Of a DNA stretch of 64,000 nt, positions 24,334 to 38,142 are shown one piece after another (positions within the stretch are counted from its first letter, which is position 1; every line of letters starts with the position of its first letter). The DNA comes from Odontesthes bonariensis. Lineage: Eukaryota; Chordata; Actinopteri; Atheriniformes; Atherinopsidae. The stretch is from NCBI RefSeq assembly GCF_027942865.1, contig NC_134509.1:32538197-32602196 (forward strand), written 5' to 3'. The position numbers and the translations under genes were made by a program. Under the pieces are notes generated by a model. The model saw only the letters and a program-made list of their open reading frames with translations. It was not told the origin of the DNA and searched no databases.

Positions 24334-24900
24334 CTATGGCCTCTGAGGATGGATGGAGGTGAAAATGCTGCCGGCGACCATAAACATTGCTGACATGCTG
24401 CATTAAAAAAAAAAAAAAGAAAACACACAATATGATAAATGTCAACTGAGGTTTCTCTGAGGATGTCTGAGCATGTTTTATCATCTCTAAATCTAGAGAC
24501 ACAGTAAATGGCAAGTGCTCAAGATACTTTCTCTGTTCTGTGGAGTGTGTATAGTGTATATGTGTGTGGAAGGTTTCCTTATTGTGCAGCTGATACGTGA
24601 GAAAGAGAGAACTTTCTTTTGTTCTCATTCTTTTACAGATCACAATGTTTTTGAGAAGTTTATGTAGCTAAACTAACTCCATTTTTTTATGACACAAGGA
24701 TTCTAAAATCTTGTGCATGTTTTTATTTTGAGTAACTTCTCAAGTTGTCACTAATGCAATCTGTCACTTATACTTCTGAGTAACCTGAAATGTTAATGAA
24801 ATTCTGCGAATCCAAATAATTTTCAAAGCAACTAACCATTTAAGCCTTTCAAACACCTGGATAGACATGAACAGAGAACATTCCCTTTATTCTGGAGAAT

Positions 24901-24926
24901 GTGTGTGTGTGTGTATGTGTGTGTGT
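24901..24926. repeat. GT microsatellite
   Basis: A short GT tract with one GTAT interruption. Confidence 0.9.
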
Positions 24927-25299
24927 AACTTTCCAATATGAATTTCCAACCTAGTCTCAGAGCAAAACATGGAAGTGTCCCAAGGTTCGAGTTAAAACCG
25001 ACACTTTGATAACATGGAGCATCAAAATATGCTGCCGAGTCTTTTGACTTCCATTACAACCAGACATTACAGGGAAATACATCACATTGACGGGTACGAA
25101 AAAAAACTGAAAAAAAAAAAAAAGATTGAAAAAATTTGGAAAACTTATCAAATAATACAGAAAGAGCAGAACATACTGATATAAATGGCAATAAAAAGAG
25201 GCAAAAGAAAAACAAAAACATAGAAAATACAAAAGAAGCATATTAAGCAGTGCAACAAGTAGTCAACAAAAGGATCAGTAAATCAAATATAACCTCTGT

Positions 25300-25495
25300 A
25301 AAAGAGAGCTTAGACTTCAAAGTAGAGGAGGTGTCTCCATCCTGTAACCAAACGGTGAGCCTGTTCCACATCAGAGGAGCCTACTACTGTAGCTGAAATC
25401 TCCGCCTCCTATTCTTGGCCATTAAATTCTAGGAACCTCAAGTAAGCCCGAGTTCTGAGACCCAAAAATTCTTATCGGGTCATAAAGTAGATTTT
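25300..25495. repeat. Possible dispersed teleost repeat fragment
   Basis: The stretch reads like a diverged copy of a repeat seen in many fish, with segments such as GTGAGCCTGTTCCACA, AGAGGAGCCT and TCTAGGAACC in order. Recognition is from memory of the family pattern. Limits and class are uncertain. Confidence 0.35.
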
Positions 25496-27117
25496 AGACA
25501 ACAAACTAAAAAATGTTCATAACTTTCATTCAAGACGTTAAATGTAGGATAAATAAGGAAATAAGCCTTTTCTTTGTTTCTTCCTTTTACAGTGAAAGCA
25601 TTTTCACATGTCATAGTAGGAAATACACTGACATTATGTCCCATTCTTGCATCTAAATTTAAGTACGTTATGTTTAAGCCCTAAGCAAATAAGTTTACAT
25701 ACACAGTGCCGATTAACTGAATGTCACAATCAACTGCTTTAGTTTGATTGAAACAACTATGCTGTAATTACTTTATTGGGGACCACTTGAAGAAATGTGA
25801 ACCATGTCATCTGAATTTGGGGCTTTCCTTACGAGCAGACCGAGACCCCTGGAAAAACTAGTGACCTCAGCATGGACAAAGGACATCCAAACCTGCAATA
25901 CTTGATTCTCTTATTTCAATCTGTCCTCGGTCCACTAAACACGGGGGGCTGTGTTGCTCATTGCAGATTAGGAAAGTTGTCTGAGCCAGAGTTTTCTAAC
26001 ACATTAGACAAGCTCTCCCGTCAAAGTGTAACATGATCCACATATTAAGTAAGCCACAGCGTATGGTAGACATATGGTTGTGCATATGGTCAAAAAACTT
26101 TGAAAATACCTAAAACACTTAATGTTGACTTCAGTTTTTCTTTTAGATTATAATCTAAAAGAAAACGTGACTGATGGACACACACAGATTGCCTTTGCTG
26201 CAGTGTTTTCTTGTTCTAAACTTTATATATACATAGACGATGTTAACTGATAGAGGGGATAAAAGCACCATTCTATACCTTTTAAGGGTAACAGACTAGC
26301 AGCTACTCAGGCGAGGGAAAACAAGTGCAAATCTTTGCTATCTAAATATGCTTAAACTTAAAAAAAAATCATATAAACTTGAACGAGCATTGTATTGAAG
26401 ATCTCTACACTTCACAGCTTCAGTAGATTGAGTCTTACGATGAGAGCTTAGCTAAGAAATGTTTGAAGTCAACGTGTTTTTGCATATCAGACAGTGTGTA
26501 AGTCAACTAATAATTTTTTTTTAATCGTTTTTGCTGTAATATACACCATGTGAGTAGGCAGACGCTGCTTTGTGGCCCATCCTTGACAAAATATCTGACA
26601 ATGTGTTCATGAGGATGAGTTGACAAATGACCACATTCTTTGCTAATGTAATTTGAATTAAAGTCAAACAGCAAGAGGAATGGGAATTGTGCACGATGAT
26701 TAGTTATTCTGTGCTGGACCAGTGAGGGAAGGATAGATGGATGGATGGTGTAATGTAAGCAGAGGTCAGGGATTAGACAAGCAGAGTGAAGGATTTTCAG
26801 ACGACAGAGTAATCTAGAAGTGCTGATATTCATCCTCTGGGGGAAAAAAAATACCAGGCCAAGAAGATTATCCTATTGATGATTGCGTAATCTCGGTGTG
26901 TGCGCATGGGAGTGTGTCTGTTATGGTGAACAGACGGCGCAATTAGTCACTCAGTCAGTCATGCCCTCTGGCTGTGACCAGACACACGTAACATCAGGCA
27001 TGCAGCTGCAGATCTGCATGCGCACTTTTGCACGAGGGAGCGCACACCAAACCATTAATGAAAGAGCTGCCGTGTTACTTTCTCAGCTGTGGTTTAATGA
27101 AGAACATGTTTTCTCCA

Positions 27118-27121
<4 letters not shown>

Positions 27122-27150
<29 letters not shown>
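27122..27150. repeat. CT microsatellite
   Basis: An uninterrupted CT run in a pyrimidine-rich context. Confidence 0.95.
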
Positions 27151-27157
<7 letters not shown>

Positions 27158-29039
27158 ACTGCCTCTTTCTCTCCTCTTTTCATGCTCCGTGACCTCTTTC
27201 CTTATTCTTTCATTTTTTCTCGTCTCTCCCTCATTAAGCTGCTGAGACATATGTAAATGTTGCAAATGGCTAAGTGAAGAGAAGTGTGATTTGAAAAAGT
27301 ATAGTTCACAGCAGAAGAAGAGTCAGTTCAAGTGCTTCCCAAATCTAAGTGACCAATATTTTGGCCAAGTCTTCTCTTTTTGGGGCAGTATTGCTCCAAG
27401 TTAACCTCAAGAATAGCAATGGAAACTAAATTATACTTGAAATTGGTTTTAGCGTAATTCAGCTAGATTTAACTAATATAGCTTCAACTTACACTTGTCC
27501 ATTTATAATGATTAATCCAAATAATTCTATTGCAAACAGGTCTGAAAACACAGTGTAGTTGCTGATGTGTAAGCCTCAGAAGCACATGGTCCTTTTCTTG
27601 CTCCTTTGTGACTCTCCATGTCCCTCAGTTCATCCACACATCTATAAGCTTCTTCAACTCTCCTGTACGGACCCTCGTTCTTTTCCTGGCATCAATTTTA
27701 TTTGTCCACTTTGCCATTTACCCAGCCTCTCTTTCCTTCAGTGCTTCACAACCTGCCGCTCACTCATTTGCTCATTCCTTTATCATGTCCATCGCTTCAT
27801 CTACTCTGTTTATCCCTTCTTTTTTAAATCTTTCATCCCCTTTTCCCTTTTTGTCATCTGTCCTCATCTGCCCTATCATCATCTTCTATCTTTGCAGTCA
27901 TAACTTTTACTCTTAATGCTTTCTTTTTTTCCTTTTAATCCCTCTCCCTAACAGCTTCTTTGTTCTCCCCTCATTTTCCATTTCTCACCTCTTCCATCCC
28001 ACTCCATAAAATTGCAAAACCAGTCATGTTTCTTAACCTCAGCCACCAATTCCCAGTCATCAAATGATCTTTCTAGACTTGATGTCATTCTTTTTATTGT
28101 CTCTTTCCCATCATTTGCTCTTTTTATCATTCTCCTTCTCTCTGTCTTTCACATGTTCATTTACTTCTCTCCTTTTCTTCCATTGTCTCAGAGCTGTAAA
28201 TTCCCAGATCTGTTATGTGGAAATAGTCTTTTCCATAACGTACAATGGGCCATTAATAACTGTCTCCGTGTCTGTGTGTGTGTATACTTGCCTGTGGCAA
28301 ATGGCAGAACAGAAGAAAGAAAATTTGCCCTGTCCTCTGCTTAAATGTGTTTTTTTTTTCTGAGGTAACTTGACAACCTGAAGGGGAAAATGTCTTTCTG
28401 ACTTCTTTGGATTTGACCATATCAAGAACATTGTGTGAATCAGTGCATATTTTATACTGTCTTACTCTGCAAAATGCAGCCTTTTAACATTCAGTTAATG
28501 TTAAGAAAAAAAGTCCCATTAATACTCTACTATCAGTCTAAGCTCCTCAGTTTGTTGAATCTGCATCGGGTCAGGGAGAGCTCACTGTGATTCGGTGTTC
28601 AGCTCAGTAAATGGGTGCGCAAGAAGGGAGCAGAAACAGCCAGAGTAACATGTCATACACAATCTTTTGGCATCTTAATGTTCCTTAAACAAGCAAACAC
28701 TTTTTACACATTGTGGCCAAGTGAAGAAACTAAAATCTGCTGATAAACATGATTCAACAGAGACTAATATTACTAACATAAAACACAAATAAACACAAAA
28801 CAAACACTCCAATGTTCTTGTTTTTCTTACTACACAGTGTTAAGTTTTACCTTATAATGTGTTATAACATGTACCACCGTGGAAAATGTTTGCATCTCCA
28901 GATACCACCATTAAGGTGAAAAATGTATATTTTTTCATGATTAAAAGAAGTTTAGAACATCAAGAACAACAACTGTATACCAACATCGTATCTAAAAATG
29001 TTTAAGCAAATTAAGATGACACATTTTGCAATTTTTAAA

Positions 29040-29147
29040 ACTGTCAGCGGATTTTGTAAATTGGTCAGAATTTCTACTGCGTCCCACTAGAAGAAGTTTG
29101 CGTACCAGTGATGGTACATACAGTATACCACAGTTTGAGAACCATGG
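29040..29147 (-). mobile_element. Possible hAT-like transposon terminus, degraded
   Basis: The minus strand reads CCATGGTTCTCAAACTGTGG followed by GTACCA/GGTACG motifs. This resembles the end of vertebrate hAT elements that begin CAGTGGTTCTCAAACT. The opposite end was not found, so this is a solo or decayed end. Confidence 0.4.
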
Positions 29148-30524
29148 CTTAACTGTGTAATGATGTACTCCAGCTCAGCAGTCGGAAATAATCTATTTTG
29201 AAGTGTTCAAGTCCAATTTATGTTTTTCCTGACACAACAAAGGGATACGGCTGAGGTATTCTTAACGATGCTGGTTCTTCACGCTGGTTTGTGCACAAGA
29301 GCCTTTATTCAGCCACTTCCGCCTGTGGCTCTGTTTTCACAACCCAACTCTCTTGCGAAGCAGATACAGTATCTATTATTTGTGCGTGATAATGCGTGTG
29401 TGCGTTTATACTTGTGTGTGCCTGTCTGTTAATCTGTAAACAAGCATCACACAGCTGCTCCATTGAACTTAATGGGATTGTATGAAGATCAGGACTGCCA
29501 TTATTATTGGATTTAGAAGATTAAAACACACCTGCATGGCAGGACATTAGAGAGCTCTCAGAATAGTGTGTGCGATTGTGTTTTGGTGTGTGTGTTTTTA
29601 TGTGTATTATACATTAAACCATTTTGAAAGGAAGCAAGATGAAAGAAAATGTGGCCATTTGAGCCGTTTTAACTTTCAACTTCCTGCTCTCCGCCAATGA
29701 TCAATTCCGTCACAGGGACAGAGGAGCCAAAGGAATTGTAGTGTAGCTTTAATCTGCCTTTGGTATTATTTATGGACTTATCGGGATCTAAAGAGTGAGG
29801 GGCCTCATGTTCCGCCGATGCTCCCACCAGAAGTTGTATCAAGTAAACAGGAAAGAATGAGGGCAGCGGATGTGACATCAGTGGAGGAGTGGAAGTTGTG
29901 TCCAACATTCAATTATAAACACACAAACGTACCCAAGTAACCAAGATAAACAACTGTAAAGCTGAACCAAAATCCAAAGTCTCTACCCTATTTTTGTTTA
30001 AAGTTTTTGTGCTATATGTTGTGATTTTTATTGCAAATAATTGCTCAAAGGATCATAGAACAACATATTAATGTAGAAAATGTCTAAGGTTCTGAATTCT
30101 ATGTGTTTGTGTTTCCTACAAAAAGCTGATGTTGCTACGGGACAAACAGTTAGCTTCCACCGTGAGTAAGAAACAGCATGGTTGGCTAGCTCACATTCAC
30201 TTGCAAGAGCAAAAAATGTGCAACGTTTGTTGGTTTGAGACAAGTTGTAGTCAATCAAGATGATGAGAGGAGATGAAAGGGACAAATTTTTCCAAGGGCT
30301 CACTCTTGGTTTTGCACCAAAATAACAACATGTGATTAAATAATCATTTCAACTGCTGAAATAAAAAAACAACAACTGATCATTACAACAGCACGAAAGG
30401 TCATTTACACACTTTCTTTTATATTCGTAAAAATTTTTCTTCACACGAAAGTGAGATTGAAAGCTAAACTGCTTTTTTTTCTGGCTCACGCACCGTGAAT
30501 CATATCCAGTCACCTCAACAGATT

Positions 30525-30910
30525 ACTGGTTGAGAGGCTCTCGATCCACTGAAAGGTATGGGCTTTTTTTCTCCCTTTTTGTAAAAAAGAAGGAAGCAAG
30601 AAGATTCCTGGTTTGAGTCTCGGCTGGGGCCTTTCTGTGTGGAGTTTGTTTGTTCTCCTTTTGCATGCGTGGGTTATCTCCAGGTACTCCCTCCCCCCGT
30701 CCAAAGACATACAAATTAGGTTAATTGGTGATTCTAAATGACCTATCAGGGTAATAAGGTTTGTTGTCTCTGTGTAGGCCCTGTGATGAACTGGCTACCT
30801 GTTTAGGGTGTACCTTGCCTTTTTCCCAACTGTAGCTGGGATAGGCTCCAGCCCTCCATTGACCCTGAGTTGGATAAAGCAGGTGTGGGAAATGGATGGA
30901 TGGATGGATG
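30525..30910 (+). mobile_element. tRNA-derived SINE-like teleost repeat with TGGA tail
   Basis: The plus strand has a tRNA-like head with an A-box-like TGGTTGAGAGGCTC and a B-box-like GGTTTGAGTCTC. A body found widely in fish follows (GTGTGGAGTTTG, TAGGTTAATTGGTGATTCTA, TGGGATAGGCTCCAGCC), ending in a (TGGA)n tail at 30893-30910. An insertion of T/A-rich sequence seems to separate the boxes. The 5' limit is approximate and the family name is not certain. Confidence 0.6.
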
Positions 30911-33900
30911 AAGCTATTTAAAGATATGGACGTCATCACAGAGACTTGGACACATCTATAATCCATTTGTCGTCTGAACCAGCGTTGAGATCTGTTAATT
31001 TCTGAATATATTGAAGAAGTTATGTAGTAATTTAATTGGTACGGTCTGAGTTACCAAGGCTGCTAATGTAAGCATTACCTTCCATTGTCCCAGACTGAGC
31101 TTGGTGTTAATCGTGTCTAGGAATTATAGTACTTTGTGGTTACTGTAAAATGGGGGCTGGTTAAAAAGCAGCCTTGTTTTGAGCATTCTTACTTTGACTT
31201 CGTAAACATGTCATAAAAAACATACAATGCTAAAAACCAGGCGTGTCATTCAGGAATATTGTTAGCTTACACGTTCTATTTTGTCCTGAACTTCTGCACT
31301 TTGAATTATTAGGCTATTTGATAAAATAGTTATTCAAGTTATTAGTCTACAAAAGTTTGCAAACAATGCAAAGGTTCTTGTCCTGTGTGCAGAAAACAGT
31401 TTGTTACAATCTCACGATGAGGTTTTAACCCCTGGATATGCACGCTTATTAACATTTGTGAGCATTTATAATGCAATATTTTAAACTAATTAAAATGTAC
31501 CTAAAGTTGGAAATAGGTGCACATTACTAGAAAAACATAAAACCTGCAGAAGGACTGACATTTGTAAGGTGCATATGCTGTCTGGCACAAATACAGATGG
31601 AACCACACACACAATGTGAAGTATTGAGATCAAAGAGGGAAGGGAGCAGAGAAGGGGGTGAGAGTGAGCAGGAAGTCTCCTAAATCAGATAATGTTTGTG
31701 GAGAGAGAGTGGAAACCCAATGCTGCTATTACCTTATCATGTATTGCAGAAACGGCTTAGGTTGTGCATCTGTGGGTGCGGCTTGGTTAGACTTTAAGAG
31801 AAGGTGCATGCCAGACATATTTTTATCTCGCAGTCATTTTCTCTTTTTTTTTTTTTCTATCCTTATTATTTCTCTTTGTCTTCCCGCAACTCTCTGCCTC
31901 TTCCATCTTTTATTAAAATCACACCTGCCTTCCATTTTAGATCCATTTTTCTCTTATTTAGGTATAAGACCCACTTATTGGTATCAGGCTGTCTGGCTAA
32001 AACCCTTCTGGTGATTTAGATTTATTCTGGCATCATACATTATAAATGCGTTAAAGTCTTTTGATATTTCAAAAATTCATGTTAACAACCTCAGAATGGA
32101 ACCCTTTTTGTCTTAAAATAATCCATTTTAGAATGTATGTACATGGTATTCATATCAATATTTTCACAATATCACCATCTTATATCACAATATGAATGGT
32201 GTTTAGGCAATGATCTGTGTTCAGTTACACAAGCATTATATTGAAGCAAACTTACCGGACTTGTACGTTGCAGATCAAGTCATGTGATCCATTCTTGAGT
32301 CCTTTAAGTCAAGTTCAACTACAAATGTTCATAATTGGCAAGCTGATTGGAAATACAGTAAAATATATTTTAAAAAGTTTCTAGCAAAGCCGTGACAGTG
32401 TTTTTTTTCCAAGACTTAAATCACATCCTTCCTGGAGCCTGATCATTCCAAATATAAGGCCTGCCTGAACTTGAATATTTTGATTTTGTGTCTCAAATGA
32501 AGTCCTTAGGCAGTCAGATAAACTTGTGCGGTATAAATGTCTGGAGCAGAAGATTACTGCAGGGTTGCTGAGACGCAGAGAGAGAACAAAAAAAGCTAGA
32601 AGGGCTAGAAAATTTTCATATGATTAGTTTCAGTTGTGTTTGCTCAGGAAACAGAGAAAAGCAACTGTAATGGCTTGTGTTGTTGGCAAACACTTCGGTC
32701 TCTCCAAAAATGTGTTTTACTCTTTGCAAACATATCTGCAAAGGCTATTTTTTGCTCAAATTCAAGAACTGTAAATACAGCCTCTGCATACATACATAAT
32801 TATCACTGCAAATATAAAAAGAGTTGCATATACAGCTTACTTTTAAGATAATGAACCTGACTGTACAGGTTATACACACCCTTGCTCACAGACACAATTT
32901 ACTCTCATCTGGGTGTGAATGGTTGCGTTTGTCCCGAGTTCTCCTCTGCTGACGCATGTACTCTACTCCACATCTCCTTGGATTTTCCTTAGGAAAAAAA
33001 CCACAACTGTGCAAATTTACACAGAAAAACCACCAGAACTTCCCCAGATGGGGAGTTTAGGGAAGTGGCTTCCGTTCATGCTGTGTGACATTTACATATG
33101 CAGCCAATTTACAGGCTTTCTAATGCATCTACACTTATGTGTTCATCATTTGCACCAGATTGTGCTTTTTCTGTAACACTTCTGATGCTTTGATCCAAAA
33201 TTAAAAACTTGAATCTTTTTTTTTTCCTGTTTGCTCTAACGTTGGGAAAATAACCTTGACTGGAAAGAGCTGTGGTCACTCCTCACTGAGAGTTGTTCAT
33301 TTTGAGTAAAGGTCAGCTGCTTGAGTCAGAGGGATGGGAAACACAGGTGCAGGAAAATTACAAGTTATTAATACTTTATTTCTGTGAGTATTCAGATGAC
33401 TGGGCCTCAGAATATCATCTTCAAAACAGGCTACCATGACTGCTGCAAAGATAGCACCTGTGATAATTCAGTTATACAGCAATATCTATACAGAAATAAA
33501 TGATATTTCATAATATATAATCACAATTTTTACTGTAAAAAGAAATTATGTTCTTAGGAAAGTGGATCATAACATAGGTGGGTCATATACAAAAATATGG
33601 ATCTTTGTGATTATATTTAACATGATCTGAGAGAAAAAAAACAGAACTTTTAAAACATGAGTGTTTTTTATCTTTGGCTTTGGAAATTTTTTTCGTAATA
33701 TCATTCATATCTCAATTTTTCCAACACCAATACTATTCATTCAACAGCATTTTACTTCAAGGATAGTCTAAAACTTGAGCAACATGTTCAAACTCTTCCA
33801 TTCTCACCAACAAGTAATATGCTGTGTTTGTCCTTTATGCGGCAGTATTCCAGTGACATGCAGGGATCTCATCTCAGGAATAGGGAAATTTGTAGGTTGT

Positions 33901-36327
33901 ATACATGTTGGTTTTTGTAACTGTCTAGTTGTGTATTTTGTAACATGCAGAACCAACCAAGCACATTAATTCTAATCCCAGTCATTTATGAATAAGGGCA
34001 CAGCAGAAAGGAGAGGGATAGCATCACAGGAAGGAAGAAAAAAATTATAATGACTGTGGAAAAACTTGTACCTGATAAGTCATGAACCTGCAGCCTCATG
34101 CGTGAAGGTGTTCCAAGTGCCACTAAGGCCTCCTCCAACCTTTTAATAAGCATTTGTGGCCAAGTAAACCCTTCCACACGTGGAAAGTGTATGCAAATGT
34201 AAGGCATCTGCATGCTGAGGAAAAATGTGCATGTGCTGATGAAAGAAATCCTAACCTGTATCTGTGAGGGGAAGGGTGAGGAAATGTAGTAGTTGCATTA
34301 AGTAGTTGTATTAACTTATATTTCACTCTGTCATAAGATTGACTTGTTCGAGGCCATGTTTTTTTGCACAGTGGAACATCTTGTCAAATAATAGGTAGCC
34401 CAGCCCAGCTCAGCCCTTGTCTCCTTTCACTGGTTCTTCTTTTTTATTTTGACTGTTGAGATTAACTTAAAAGTTGAAGCAAAGACAGAGGCCCACATTC
34501 ACACTTAGCAACGCTGCTTGTTCCTATAGGCCCTCATCATCAACACAGTGAAGATATTCTAAAAAAAACTTAAAGGGGATGTTTGAAGTATGACACCGAG
34601 ACCTATGGAAAACTCTTGAGGGGTTCGGTGTAAGGATCAGAGGACCATGAACAACGAGTGGATTGAGTTTGGGTTCAAGAAGAGGAAAAGAAGAAAAAAG
34701 GAGGGATGAGTGTACAAGGCTTCCAGACCCAAAGGGCAGCCCTCAAGGAGCTTTAGAAGAGTTGGACGGATAAAAAAAAAAAAGTCTCTTTTTATTGGAA
34801 GTTAGACAGCGATATGGGGGGAAATTCCCTCTGATTGAGCAACCCACCCCTCAGATCAAAGTGTTTGTGTGAAATTTGTGTCTGTGTGAATGCAAAGCGG
34901 TGCTTTACTTGTAGTGTAGTCACCCGCTCCTTAAGGTTAGAGTAGAAGAACCTAAAGGTGTGAAGGAATGAAGCATTAAAGATATGGAAATAGGAAACTG
35001 TTATGATACAGCATACTACAGCACTATTTGTCCTCATACTGATAACATACATACTTACAGACTTAGCATGTTGCAGTGAGCTTTGATTTAGAGTTTCTAT
35101 TGAAGAACGCCGTTCCATAGTGCCGTGTTAAAACAAATTTGACTTTTTCCCTCTATTGTGTTGCACTGTATTGTGCTGAGTCACATTTTATTTTTGCCAT
35201 TGTCTTGTACTAAACTGTTTTGTATCACATCATGTTTCTCACTTTATTACAGTATAGTACTTTAAATCAGAAAAAGGAACTTTTCATCATCCTGACAGGC
35301 CATATTGTCTGCACCTTCCTGCCACCTGCAGCGTCTTATTGTATTGTTTTGTAAAATTTCCCATCATGGTAATATTACCTCAAGTAAAGCTGCCTTCTTG
35401 TCAATTCAGAATGGACAAACCCGTTTATGTATCTCGTCGGATGCGAGCGCTCCATCTCCATCGATGTAACTACACAGCGGGAGCATTAAAGTCTGCCAAG
35501 TATGTTGGTCAATTAATACATATAGTGGGAGTTAACACAACATGCAAGAATAATAAAAGTTTAACTGTCTCTGTCTAACCCTCTGTAACAACAGTGAACA
35601 TTGACCTTCACTTCATTAACCAGACTCATAAGTACCAACACCAGAATGTCACTCCCACACTCAAGTTTTAAGCAGTTTAACCGAACACACAGACAGTTTT
35701 TCAAAGTGATTCCCCACAGCTCTTTTTAAATTATGTCTCTTTTCTTCTCAGTACATTTTCTTACCAGTTGTTGTTGTGAGAGAAATGTTAGAACTATTCC
35801 GTATTTCTTGTGGTATGCCCAGTTGTCACTGGTGTCTTTCTTGTAACTCAATGTGTTTGCACTGTAGTTGTGGGAGTTGCTCACTTTCTAATGGGAGTCT
35901 GGTCTTTTTCCTCTTTCATGTCAGATGTTATGAGACACTGAAGGTGGTCAAAAGTCACAACCTCTCTGACAAGCTTATTAGCCTGCGGGTGTTGACCTCT
36001 CTGCCTACATAGGTGTCTTGTCCACCTTAAAAGACGTGTCATGTTACAACTGGCATTTCTTGATGACTTTTTTAGCCCTAGATTTAAACGGGGCCCAGAC
36101 TTGAAGACCTATCATTTAGCTTCTTTCATGTCAGATCTTATGAAATATAAAAAGGACTCAAAGTTAATTTTCTTTTTAACTGCAATTTATTTGGAGCAAG
36201 AATTTGATAACTTTGTGCATTCAGTAAGTTCACTCAATTCAAAGCTTTATGTATGCGTGTGTGTTTTGTAGACACATCTACTTTTGTTTTCCCATTCAAA
36301 CTAAACTTCCAATCACACAGATGCCTC
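30911..36327. other. Intergenic stretch with no recognised gene
   Basis: No exon was recognised. The sequence is AT-rich with scattered homopolymers. Near 35921 and 36121 the motif CTTTCATGTCAGATNTTATGA occurs twice, a weak local duplication. Confidence 0.5.
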
Positions 36328-36399
36328 AGGGGGCACCCAGAGTTGAACTGTGGACCTCTTGATCTGCAGTCAAATGCTCTGCCACTGAGCTATACCCCC
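36328..36399 (-). tRNA. tRNA-Cys (GCA), copy 1
   Basis: A 72-nt cloverleaf on the minus strand starting GGGGGTATAGCTCAGTGGC, with anticodon loop around CTGCAGA (anticodon GCA) and acceptor end TGCCCCC plus discriminator T. The acceptor stem pairs fully (one G-T). The T stem has one A-G mismatch (CACAG against CTGGG). No TTTT Pol III terminator is seen within about 40 nt downstream; the flank reads GGCATCTGTGTGATTGG. It may be a weak or decaying copy. Confidence 0.88.
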
Positions 36400-36773
36400 T
36401 TATCTGTGAGAGGTATTCAGACTGGATATCAATAAATCTGGATTATACAAAATACATAGGCCCAGCCCAACTTCCTCTGACTGAACAACCCATCCCTCAG
36501 AACTGGGCCTTCATTATCAGCAGCATCAATGTCCTAATAGTTTCCACTTAACACTTAACCACTAAACACTGATGCATAAAGATAGGCTGTATATTATTAC
36601 ACCGTAAGGCTTTCTTTTTTTTTTTAAATGGTTTTCAATCACATTTTATTTCACTGTGTAATCTTGCATTATGATAATATTTTATCGGCTGCATCTGTGC
36701 ATTAATTTGTGGTGTCACTAAGACTACATACATGATTAGATCTGAGAATACTGCTTCCCCAGAAAACATTGCC

Positions 36774-36845
36774 AGGGGGCACCCAGAGTTGAACTGAGGA
36801 CCTCTTGATCTGCAGTCAAATGCTCTGCCGCTGAGCTATACCCCC
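36774..36845 (-). tRNA. tRNA-Cys (GCA), copy 2
   Basis: A 72-nt cloverleaf on the minus strand, same orientation as copy 1 and about 0.4 kb away, differing at two positions. The T stem pairs completely when G-T is allowed (CTCAG against CTGGG). Anticodon GCA. A TTTT run follows within about 10 nt of the 3' end (TGGCAATGTTTTC), a proper Pol III terminator. This looks like the functional copy of the pair. Confidence 0.95.
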
Positions 36846-38106
36846 CCATAAAATATGCACATAACAGCTGCAACTCAACAAAGTATGTTCAGGTGATGTA
36901 AATCAGATCTTTATGTCTTCTTTTTGTCTTGTTTCAAGCACTGTCAGTGTTTACAGAACACACTTGGTGTTATCTCACAAAAACAGTGATTGGAGTTGCC
37001 GTGCCTTTTAATCACAATGTGCCTCACTGTGTTACATTGCATTATGATGTATTGTCACTTTATAACTCTTGGCTGCAGGGGTCTCATGCTAAGGAGGAGT
37101 GTTTTTCTTCATGTGTGTGCCTAATACCACGGGGCACAGTCAGAGGTCTTTCTGTATCTGAACACGTTAGATCTGTTTTTGTGGTGTCAAGGTGACATAC
37201 ACCGTGGTAGTTTAATGGATGGCTTTGTGAATGACAACACAACGCTGCCGATAACTGCTGCAGTTTTGTCTAAAGTTTTAAAGTGTAATCTCTTTAACTC
37301 CACCTTTTAAACCTTCAGAAACTTTTGACAGAAAAGTCAAATACTGAGTCAATCCTCCCAACAGACAATAACCATAGCAACAGCCTATCAACAAAGCATA
37401 TATATATATAGTGATGGGTAATCAATGTTTATTTATTTCCAAAAAGACTCGTTCAAACATTTTCATCCTAGGAGAGATTAGACTTTGACGTGGACGAAGT
37501 TCTGCTAAAAAATGGCACATATCAGTCAGCAGTGGTAAAGATGATGCAGTTCAGTCATGCTGTCATGTGTTTATCACTAATCAGGTCAACCATCATGAGT
37601 TCTATATAAAGTAATAACAACAGCATCCAAAGTTGTCACGGTAATGGGAAAAAAATGTCCACTGCATGTCTTCCTGCTTTTTTCAGTGGTCAAATCATCC
37701 GCATGCAAACAGACTGCTGCACACCAGTGTTACATAGTGTCACATTATCTTAGTTACTGTACATGAAGATCAGACATCTCAAATTACTTTGTGGATTAAA
37801 GCTTTTTTAAACAGTTCAAGTTTTTATGACTTGAATAACACTTTCAAAAGTACAATGTGTCTGTCATATTTGTGTTTATAAGTATGATAATAACAGATTT
37901 CTTGAGTGTCTTTAAGGGAAATTCTTCACATGTCTGAATGTCTCTCCATGAACAATCATCATTGTATAAATTTGCTTGTGCCTTTTGTTTTCAATTTGTT
38001 TGACAGTGTGAGTTCTTGTGCTTCACCTGCACACAGTGCTCTGACGTCCTCCCCATCTACACACCTGAGATGAATCACTAATCAACAAACAGACTCCGGT
38101 AAAGTT

Positions 38107-38142
38107 TTATATATTTATATATTATATATTATATATATATAT
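38107..38142. repeat. TA-rich tract
   Basis: TATA/TTATA repeats over about 36 bp. Confidence 0.85.

Larger units (their letters stand above)
21798..30524. other. Intergenic stretch with no recognised gene
   Basis: No protein exon was recognised. It holds the 21937-21982 hairpin, CA/GT tracts (24295-24333, 24901-24926), a CT tract (27122-27150), a possible dispersed repeat (25300-25495), a pyrimidine-rich stretch (27550-28200) and a hAT-like terminus (29040-29147). Short open frames follow base-composition bias. Confidence 0.5.

Noticed and set aside
25685-25700. AAGTTTACATACAC, like a Tc1/mariner terminus
   Set aside because: Only 14 bases match and no opposite terminus or transposase remnant was found.
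27559-28363. Overlapping 100-114 residue Leu/Phe/Ser-rich frames
   Set aside because: They follow the pyrimidine bias of the strand and show no domain.
35905-36170. Repeated CTTTCATGTCAGATNTTATGA motif
   Set aside because: Only about 20-40 bp are similar with many mismatches; too weak to call an element.
36041-36271. Plus-strand frame with FKRGPDLKTYHL segment
   Set aside because: No recognisable family, no splice partners, AT-rich context.
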